A DNA stretch of 20,195 nucleotides from a virus, in the IMG/VR virus record IMGVR_UViG_3300035204_000809, positions 1 to 20,195 of that record, one strand, 5' to 3'. Shown here one piece after another: positions 14,536-20,195 of the stretch (its first letter is position 1; every line of letters begins with the position of its first letter). The position numbers were made by a program, and so were the translations under genes. The notes beneath the pieces were generated by a model that was given only the letters and a program-made list of their open reading frames with translations, was not told the DNA's origin and ran no database searches.

Positions 14536-16467
14536 ATGGCAAGAGACAACGCAACCTATCCTGAGGACGAAATTCTCTCCACAGATGACGAAATTCTCTC
14601 CACAGATGACAACGCAAGTTATCCTGAGGACGAGTCCATTGTAGAAAATGCGACCTTTGAGGAACCCATCGACCCTAACCACCCGATGCTCTTAACGGAA
14701 GAAGAAAAAGCAGGACCATTGGGTCAGTTGAACCCGGAAGAGGCAGTCGTTGATGAAGCTATAAACCTCGAAGATATGTTGGCTCACGTTGACAAGGCGG
14801 CTGCAACGTCTTCCCATAGACTAAACAGGATGGTGGGAAAGTCACAGGCCGCACACAAGAAGAACCTCGATTCCCAAATGGAAATGGAGAAAAATACCTT
14901 AGCCTCAGAAGAAGAACAAATAGCTGAACTCAAAGAAAAAATAGAGGCTAAAAAGATAAAAATAGATGAGGTACGGGCAAAGGAACGGGAATTAAACAAC
15001 GTCAAGCAAAGGGCTTACGAGGGTGCTCGCGAAAAACAACAACAATTGATTAATCAGTTTAATGAAATTTCAAATAAGAACCCATTCAAAAGTGTGTTCG
15101 GTGGTTCGTTAGGGATAGCCGCCAATGTCTTTGGTGCGTTAAATCAAGCGTTGTTCGGAGGGGAGAACAGAGCACAGGCATTCTTAATGAAGCAGGTAGA
15201 CGCAGAGGTTAACAGACTAACCAACAAAATGCATACCCTGAAATCTATAAGTACGGTTGAGGATAGGACACTCCAATTGGTTTTGGATTCAAATCAAACT
15301 GCGATGGAAAGACAAAATGCTCTTCGCGTTATGGTGTTGGAAGACTACAACGAGCAGGTTGGTATGCTAGAAACTAGGTACGGTATAAACCTTGCCAAAA
15401 AAAATATTGGACTGAAGTACGCCGCTCTTTATTCAAATGCATCGGCAGAACTTTTGACAAAGGCAATCAGTCAACAGCCCGACACCGTAAGGGCAACGGC
15501 TGATGTGGTAAACACATTTATGAGGAATCGGGGAATGGGTCAGGCTACTAAAGCCACCATGCTCAGGGCGGCCAACACGGACGATGTTGAAAATACACCC
15601 AAAGAAACTCAGGATAGATTTGATAATGTCCTAGGCCAACTACAATTGGCAGGCAAGGCAATGGACATAGCATCAAAGACAATATTTAAGGACATGCCTT
15701 CGGAAACCAAATCCCGTCTAATGGATTATGTAATGGGTATGTCACCTGAGCCTACTAGGGCAATGATAATGGATATAGACAAATATCTTATTGACCCGTT
15801 GCGGGATGAGAAGAACAAGGGTAAGTGGAGGAAAAAAATGTCGAGGCTCGGAACGCTATATGGAACAAGCATGAATAGGGCATATTTGGAAATAACAAAG
15901 GAACAAAATGGTCGCCTGACCTACATGGACTTTGTACAGGGTTGGAAAAGGTTTATGAAGCCACACGATGACCCTGCCTTGTACCTCAAAAGCTTGAAAC
16001 GGCATATGCAGTCACTCTATGGTAAGCTTAACAGCGAAATTAATAGGGCAGCCTCACAAAGATCTAGGGCATCTGTTATAGGTGATAAGGGAGGTAGTAA
16101 GTTCTCTAATTATCAACAGTATATCGCCTCGGTGATACCTCTTTCAGGCGAGAGTGGGATACCGTATGTGGAATCCATCGCCTCGGCACTGAAGCAAAGC
16201 ATGGAACCATATAAGGGCAAATTCCCCGACGAATTTGCAAAGAGAACTTTTTTCAAGGGGAAAGCATATGGAGAGGGCATGATGGAGGGGTATGTCAAAA
16301 TGGCAGAAGAAATGGGAGACAAAGGAATGGTTAAGCTAATGGAACAATTGGAAAAAGAACCCGACTACAGCACGGCATGGGACAGGCTATTTTCGCCATT
16401 AGCGGCAACTTCGCATGGTGGAGGTCCTCGCCCTGTGAGGGATCACTCAGGGAAAATTGTTAAATAG
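14536..16467 (+). CDS. Ejection-type internal virion protein, middle member (T7 gp15-like position)
   Basis: This encodes 643 aa from ATG 14536, with AGGAG at 14525-14529. The first ~50 residues are acidic and contain a tandem DEILSTD repeat, likely disordered. Residues ~114-180 form a strong coiled coil (SEEEQIAELKEKIEAKKIK and following). Residues ~181-215 are a Gly/Ala-rich hydrophobic segment (FKSVFGGSLGIAANVFGAL) followed by a charged heptad-like motif (FLMKQVDAEVNRLTNKM). A pattern of this kind occurs in podophage internal and tail proteins. The remainder is helical, with no catalytic motif visible. It is flanked by the 259-aa and 964-aa proteins. In T7 the equivalent (gp15, ~750 aa) forms the periplasmic tunnel of the ejected channel. 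The functional assignment is by order and composition. Confidence 0.65.
   Translation: MARDNATYPEDEILSTDDEILSTDDNASYPEDESIVENATFEEPIDPNHPMLLTEEEKAGPLGQLNPEEAVVDEAINLEDMLAHVDKAAATSSHRLNRMVGKSQAAHKKNLDSQMEMEKNTLASEEEQIAELKEKIEAKKIKIDEVRAKERELNNVKQRAYEGAREKQQQLINQFNEISNKNPFKSVFGGSLGIAANVFGALNQALFGGENRAQAFLMKQVDAEVNRLTNKMHTLKSISTVEDRTLQLVLDSNQTAMERQNALRVMVLEDYNEQVGMLETRYGINLAKKNIGLKYAALYSNASAELLTKAISQQPDTVRATADVVNTFMRNRGMGQATKATMLRAANTDDVENTPKETQDRFDNVLGQLQLAGKAMDIASKTIFKDMPSETKSRLMDYVMGMSPEPTRAMIMDIDKYLIDPLRDEKNKGKWRKKMSRLGTLYGTSMNRAYLEITKEQNGRLTYMDFVQGWKRFMKPHDDPALYLKSLKRHMQSLYGKLNSEINRAASQRSRASVIGDKGGSKFSNYQQYIASVIPLSGESGIPYVESIASALKQSMEPYKGKFPDEFAKRTFFKGKAYGEGMMEGYVKMAEEMGDKGMVKLMEQLEKEPDYSTAWDRLFSPLAATSHGGGPRPVRDHSGKIVK
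14545..14633 (+). repeat. Nested in-frame repeats at the gene start
   Basis: A 21-bp unit encoding DEILSTD is present twice in tandem, at 14566-14586 and 14587-14607. It lies within a larger imperfect repeat: the 26 bases at 14545-14570 recur at 14608-14633 with two mismatches, offset 63 bp (three units). The encoded peptides are DNATYPEDE and DNASYPEDE. All copies stay in frame. Confidence 0.92.
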
Positions 16468-16479
16468 CGGCACCACTAA

Positions 16480-19374
16480 ATGGCTAAATATAAACTACTA
16501 AATATCAACACGAACAAAGTTGATGAATTTGATACTGCTGAGGAAGCCTTGTCTGCCACACGGGCAGGCTTCTTTGGCGAAAAAACTCATATATTCCTCC
16601 CAAATTCGATGTACGACATCCTCGACGAATCTGCTGTTAAAAATAGTGATTATGCGAATAGCATAAATTCCATGCGTGGCGACATGCTAAATTCCATGGA
16701 TAATGGTAGCTTCCAACTCGCCTCCAACGAGGATGTGTCGAGGCAGAATGAAGATGCCAAAAAGAAGGAAGCTCAAGAATACATACCGGGCGGCGAGGGT
16801 ATGGAAACCCTTGTTGCCCTAGCCTATGGTGGCATGGAGGCATTTGATCTTGGTGGTTGGGTGGACCAATCCCTCATAAAGGTTGGCGGCAAGAAAATGA
16901 AGAATGCCCTCAATTATTTGAGGGAGGAACATCCTGTTGCGGTTTATGGCATGGAGTTTGGTGCTGTACCTTTGGCCACAGCCATCGCCGCTGCCGCTGC
17001 TACGGGAGGGTTGGGTTCTGCCGCCATTCCCGCAGCACTTGCCGCAACATCCGCAAGGGTAGCCGCAAAGATTGCCGCAAAGAAGGGTGGCAAGTATGCC
17101 ATTAAGGCTGCTCAAGCATTAGGTAACCCGTTCACCGCACAGCACCGACTCGCTGAAGCACTAGGGACAAAGGGCGCGTCAAAGGCCCTAAAGCTCTTCC
17201 ATAAGAGCGATGAGATGGTAGAGATGGCATCGAACACTGCCGTCGCCGCCAAGAGGCTAGAGAAGATTGCGCCTCACCTGACAGGACAATTCACCAAAGG
17301 CGCGGCCTACGCTATGGGGGAGGCAAGGAAACAGGCCATACTTGGCGACCCTGAGGAGTCGTCTGCGCTACTGTACGCTCAGGCAGGTGGGCTTGGGGGT
17401 ATGCTAGATGCAACAATAAGTGGGTTGGTACTTGGGGCCAAGGGGCGAAAGGCCAAGAATCTTCTCAAGTTCCAACAGGCATTTGATAAGCATGTATACG
17501 ATGCGGGCGAGAAGGTGATGAAGATTGTGTCCCCTATTAACTCACCCACAGAAAAGGCCGTTGCCAAGGCCATGGCAGCCGGAACTCGTGGCGGGAAGAT
17601 AAACAATAAAATACTGAAAACAATAATGGGCAAGGATAAAGCCCTGTTGGGCGACTTGGACTTCGCCTTAAATGATTACGCTCTCGGAAGGGCGGCAGGT
17701 ATTGGTGGTCCCATACTCAGCTTGACCACAACAGATGCTGCTACCGCATTCAAGAGAGGCTCACAGGTTGCTAAGTATTCTGCCGCAGATGCTCAGGCCG
17801 CGCTAACAAGGGCTACCGACCTAGCCACGCAGAATGGGATGGCCATCCCCTCCCTCAGGGACGTGGCAAGGAGATTTGAGATAGAAGCGAAGGCGACCCT
17901 TCTTAAGGAAACAAGAAAAGATAAGACCGGCTTACCTAATTTCAACACAGACATGTTGGAGGGTGCAACATACAAAAAAGGTGGGATATTCATAGAAGAT
18001 GCGGCCACGAGAAGCAAGCTTAAAGAAATAGACAAAATAGTAGCACAAATTATGGGAGAGTCGGAGCTACCCGCATTCAATAATATAAACAGGCTGAAGC
18101 AAAGGTTCGCTCGGCAGGCTAGGTTTATCTCTAGGGATTCACCCACCGAAAAGGTAGGGGGTGATGTGAAGGAAGCCTACAATGACTACTATAAAAAAGT
18201 GCAGAGAATGATAAAGGAAAAGTTAACTCGATCTCTCGATGAGACAATGACTTCTTTGGGCGAGAGCGGCCTGATAGACCCCGATGAGGGAATCAAAATA
18301 CTGCGATCTTACAACGAAGGGAATCGTGTCTTTGAGGCATTAGTCCCTTGGCTGCAAACAGCCAAGATTGCAAAGAATGCTATTGCCAAGAAGGGTGAGA
18401 TGAAATTAATAGAGGGTCTACTTGCCACCAAGTGGGGTCCATTATCTAGGCGTGTAGTGCTCAGTGGAGGAGCAGGCATGTTTTCGGACACCCCTGTGTC
18501 GACAGGCGCGTGGGCGTTCACTCTCGCAACAGGGGTGTCGGCAGTCGCAACATCAGCACCCGGCAGGAAAATTGGAGGCATAAAAGACAACATAATGCGT
18601 CAGGCGTTCCATTATACCAAGAGAGCATTAGGTGCCGTGGACTCCTCCATATTAGACGCACGTAAGGGAGCATACTCCACGGTAAAGAGATTAAGGGAGG
18701 CCGCGCAGAAGGGTGCCATGAAGGAAGTAACGTCTGCAGTCATTGCTAGAAAATTCGGCTCAATGCAGGATGTCTCTTACGACGAACACTACAGGGAGAT
18801 AAGCAACGCAGCAAACTCATCCTACGACACAGACGAATCAATTACGGCAGCACTAGACCCTCTAGATGATGTTGACTCCTCCATTCCTCTCCTCATTAAA
18901 CCTGAGGTTATGGGCGATCTACAATATTTAAACAACCTCCTCACGAAGAACATAGATTATCTAGGCAATCCAAAGCCAACCACGAAAGAAAAACAGCAAC
19001 TATCCTCTGCCATGAGCATCCTCAATAACGTCGATGTTGTGTACGATAGGCTCGTTTCAGGTACGTTGGACGAGTTTTCTGCCCGTGTTTTTAGGGAAAG
19101 AAGACCTGTTTTGTACGAGAGATTGGTATCTGAGATCATGTCTGAGCTTCCAAAAGAGAACGAAGACGGCAAGTCCATGCTAGAAACCCTGTCCTTTTCA
19201 CGCAGAAGATCTATAGAAAACCTCACAGGATTGGTCCTGAGTGCTGCTCCTGCAGGTATACTGACAGGTGCCATACAATCCCTTGTCTTTGCACCGCCGG
19301 AAGAGAGCAAGATAAATTTAAGGGCCGCAGGTACACAAACCTTTTTACCAACGGAAATGGATAGTGTAGGGTAA
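16480..19374 (+). CDS. Ejection-type internal virion protein, large member (T7 gp16-like position)
   Basis: This encodes 964 aa from ATG 16480. There is no clear Shine-Dalgarno and it lies 12 nt after the previous stop. Three hydrophobic Ala/Gly-rich stretches are visible: residues ~163-205 (VPLATAIAAAAATGGLGSAA and on to a Lys-rich AAKIAAKKGG), ~675-695 (GAWAFTLATGVSAVATSAPG) and ~915-940 (LTGLVLSAAPAGILTGAIQS). Between them are charged helical regions, a Lys/Arg-rich middle and an acidic C-terminal part. The N-terminal ~40 residues (YKLLNINTNKVDEFDTAEEA) may be a small beta/alpha fold. Position and length match T7 gp16, which forms the channel through the inner membrane and carries a lytic transglycosylase. 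I see no transglycosylase motif here, so wall degradation may be absent or elsewhere. Arg codons are almost all AGG/AGA. Confidence 0.65.
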   Translation: MAKYKLLNINTNKVDEFDTAEEALSATRAGFFGEKTHIFLPNSMYDILDESAVKNSDYANSINSMRGDMLNSMDNGSFQLASNEDVSRQNEDAKKKEAQEYIPGGEGMETLVALAYGGMEAFDLGGWVDQSLIKVGGKKMKNALNYLREEHPVAVYGMEFGAVPLATAIAAAAATGGLGSAAIPAALAATSARVAAKIAAKKGGKYAIKAAQALGNPFTAQHRLAEALGTKGASKALKLFHKSDEMVEMASNTAVAAKRLEKIAPHLTGQFTKGAAYAMGEARKQAILGDPEESSALLYAQAGGLGGMLDATISGLVLGAKGRKAKNLLKFQQAFDKHVYDAGEKVMKIVSPINSPTEKAVAKAMAAGTRGGKINNKILKTIMGKDKALLGDLDFALNDYALGRAAGIGGPILSLTTTDAATAFKRGSQVAKYSAADAQAALTRATDLATQNGMAIPSLRDVARRFEIEAKATLLKETRKDKTGLPNFNTDMLEGATYKKGGIFIEDAATRSKLKEIDKIVAQIMGESELPAFNNINRLKQRFARQARFISRDSPTEKVGGDVKEAYNDYYKKVQRMIKEKLTRSLDETMTSLGESGLIDPDEGIKILRSYNEGNRVFEALVPWLQTAKIAKNAIAKKGEMKLIEGLLATKWGPLSRRVVLSGGAGMFSDTPVSTGAWAFTLATGVSAVATSAPGRKIGGIKDNIMRQAFHYTKRALGAVDSSILDARKGAYSTVKRLREAAQKGAMKEVTSAVIARKFGSMQDVSYDEHYREISNAANSSYDTDESITAALDPLDDVDSSIPLLIKPEVMGDLQYLNNLLTKNIDYLGNPKPTTKEKQQLSSAMSILNNVDVVYDRLVSGTLDEFSARVFRERRPVLYERLVSEIMSELPKENEDGKSMLETLSFSRRRSIENLTGLVLSAAPAGILTGAIQSLVFAPPEESKINLRAAGTQTFLPTEMDSVG

Positions 19375-19378
19375 TAAA

Positions 19379-19642
19379 ATGAACGATCACTTATCTACAA
19401 TAATGAAAGTTCTAGCCGTGATGATGAGCACAATTGCTTTGTCGTCAACAGCGGGACCGTGCAGTTCCACATATAAATTTGTAGACAAAGCGGAGGCCGC
19501 TCAGGTACATTCTGAACTGAAGAAGGATATACATTCTATAGAAAATAAGTTAGGCATTATAGATTCCAAACAGGAAGCGATGCATGAAGACTTGAAAGCA
19601 ATTCTCAACCACATGCTAAGGAGCAAGAAACATGGTCATTGA
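19379..19642 (+). CDS. Small membrane-anchored coiled-coil protein (holin/spanin-like or accessory)
   Basis: This encodes 87 aa from ATG 19379, with weak AGGG upstream; ATG 19403 is an alternative. Residues ~9-25 are hydrophobic (MKVLAVMMSTIALSSTA), giving one membrane segment or a signal-like sequence. Residues ~35-85 are a charged coiled coil (EAAQVHSELKKDIHSIENKL, then KQEAMHEDLKAIL), ending KKHGH. A Cys at about residue 28 lies in STAGPCSS, which is not a proper lipobox because Pro occupies -1. One N-terminal membrane segment plus a periplasmic coil is the layout of an inner-membrane spanin (Rz-like), but also of many uncharacterised phage membrane proteins. Context (ejection gene before, fibre after) does not decide. 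Confidence 0.6.
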   Translation: MNDHLSTIMKVLAVMMSTIALSSTAGPCSSTYKFVDKAEAAQVHSELKKDIHSIENKLGIIDSKQEAMHEDLKAILNHMLRSKKHGH

Positions 19643-19925
19643 ATATAGTGTCGGAGATACTGCTCCTGCAGTTGAGATAGAAATAGATAACTATGCCTTA
19701 CAGAGTAGTAACGCAGAAGTTTTTCTGTCTGTTGGTATGACGGCAGCGAACAAGGAATTTGAACTCATCGTTACGAGCGAAACAGAGGCGGTAGGCAATC
19801 CACCGTTGTTATTTTTCGACGAGGTTGGTAAATTTCCTGCGGAGGTGAGAATCGAGACAGGCGGCGGTACCGTCATTGAAACATTCAGAGGATTCTATGT
19901 TCGAGTTTATGAGAGTTTAGCCTAA
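19632..19925 (+). CDS. Small beta-rich protein, BppU-N/'VGDTAPA' type
   Basis: This encodes 97 aa from ATG 19632. It has a strong AAGGAG at 19618-19623 (8 nt) and an 11-nt overlap with the previous gene (ATGGTCATTGA). The N-terminal phrase YSVGDTAPAVEIEID resembles the start of small immunoglobulin-like domains found next to phage receptor-binding or baseplate proteins (BppU N-terminal-like). The rest alternates short strands and turns (VFLSVGMTAANKEFELIV, EVRIETGGGTVIETFRGFY). It lies immediately before the fibre gene, with stop and start sharing one base, so a fibre attachment or adaptor role is likely. No catalytic motif is visible. The family call is by pattern. Confidence 0.68.
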   Translation: MVIEYSVGDTAPAVEIEIDNYALQSSNAEVFLSVGMTAANKEFELIVTSETEAVGNPPLLFFDEVGKFPAEVRIETGGGTVIETFRGFYVRVYESLA

Positions 19926-20195
19926 TGCCCACATTTAATTTAACATCGGGTACGAACACCCTCAAACTAACCACCGGGACAAAGAGGTTTCGCATACGGA
20001 CAATAGATTTGTTCGGGATAAACCAAGGTGGTGTCCCATCAGGCGCGGCAGGTGGTGACCTAAGCGGCACCTACCCTGATCCCAACGTGTCGGGCATGAA
20101 GGAAACGGGCGCAGGAACGAACCTAGTCATTGGCGCTATCGCGGATGGTGAAACCCTCGTAAGGAGCGGTGGAGATATTGTTGGCTCACCGGGGA
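19925..20195 (+). CDS. Tail fibre/receptor-binding protein, 5' part (runs off the window)
   Basis: ATG 19925 shares its A with the previous stop (TAATG), with GAGAG at 19911-19915. Ninety codons are visible with no stop before the window end. After an N-terminal segment (PTFNLTSGTNTLKLTTGTKR) comes GGDLSGTYPDPNVSG at residues ~44-58, a phrase very common in phage tail fibres and collagen-like/adhesin modules. A Gly/Thr/Ala-rich stretch follows. The protein probably binds the host receptor, with its N-terminus docking on the tail. It corresponds in position to T7 gene 17, following the ejection genes. The true length, the receptor-binding tip and any enzymatic domain are outside the window. 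Confidence 0.78.
   Translation, partial: MPTFNLTSGTNTLKLTTGTKRFRIRTIDLFGINQGGVPSGAAGGDLSGTYPDPNVSGMKETGAGTNLVIGAIADGETLVRSGGDIVGSPG

Noticed and set aside
19431-19475. Possible lipobox (STAGPC) in the 87-aa protein
   Set aside because: Pro at -1 does not fit the lipobox consensus, so a lipoprotein call (outer-membrane spanin) is not supported.
1-20195. Search for tRNA genes, CRISPR arrays, insertion sequences and attachment sites
   Set aside because: The window is almost entirely coding on one strand, and nothing with cloverleaf, spaced-repeat or terminal-inverted-repeat structure was seen by eye.

Overview
The window is a stretch of a tailed-phage genome carrying the DNA-packaging and virion-structure genes. 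All supported genes lie on the + strand and are packed almost without gaps. Several pairs overlap by 1 nt (TAATG) or by 11 nt. I see no integrase, repressor, tRNA, rRNA, CRISPR array or insertion sequence. The gene order, with no tape-measure, sheath or long-tail-tube gene and a block of ejection-type proteins, points to a short-tailed (podovirus-type) phage resembling T7/P22 in layout. The host cannot be named from the sequence.

Left end (1-551): the 3' end of an unrecognised gene, then a small basic-tailed protein. Its ORF ends at a CTT-TGA, which is the core of the bacterial prfB +1 frameshift site. A +1-frame ORF continues from there to an 11-nt overlap with the terminase start. Packaging and head (541-6766): terminase large subunit, two small genes, portal, scaffold-like protein and major capsid protein. 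A stem-loop terminator with a UUCG loop follows the capsid gene.

Neck and tail (6821-13734): a 31-codon ORF, a 62-aa protein, a lysine/arginine-rich 130-aa protein, a head-tail adaptor-like protein, a small coiled-coil protein, a 336-aa tail/structural protein, and a very long (1431 aa) protein that looks like an expanded tail nozzle/hub. Ejection block (13744-19374): three consecutive genes of rising size (259, 643, 964 aa) with Ala/Gly-rich hydrophobic segments and coiled coils. They match T7 genes 14-15-16 in order, position and size trend. Right end (19379-20195): a membrane-anchored coiled-coil small protein, a small beta-rich protein of the 'VGDTAPA' type, and the start of a probable tail-fibre gene that runs off the window.

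Together the genes cover DNA packaging (terminase, portal), head assembly (scaffold, capsid), head closure and tail assembly (adaptor, nozzle), genome ejection (the triad) and adsorption (fibre). The points most worth a second look are the CTT-TGA before the terminase, a 24-bp exact in-frame repeat shared by two virion genes 7.3 kb apart, and a split in codon usage. Terminase and capsid avoid ATA and AGA/AGG, whereas the genes around them use these codons heavily.
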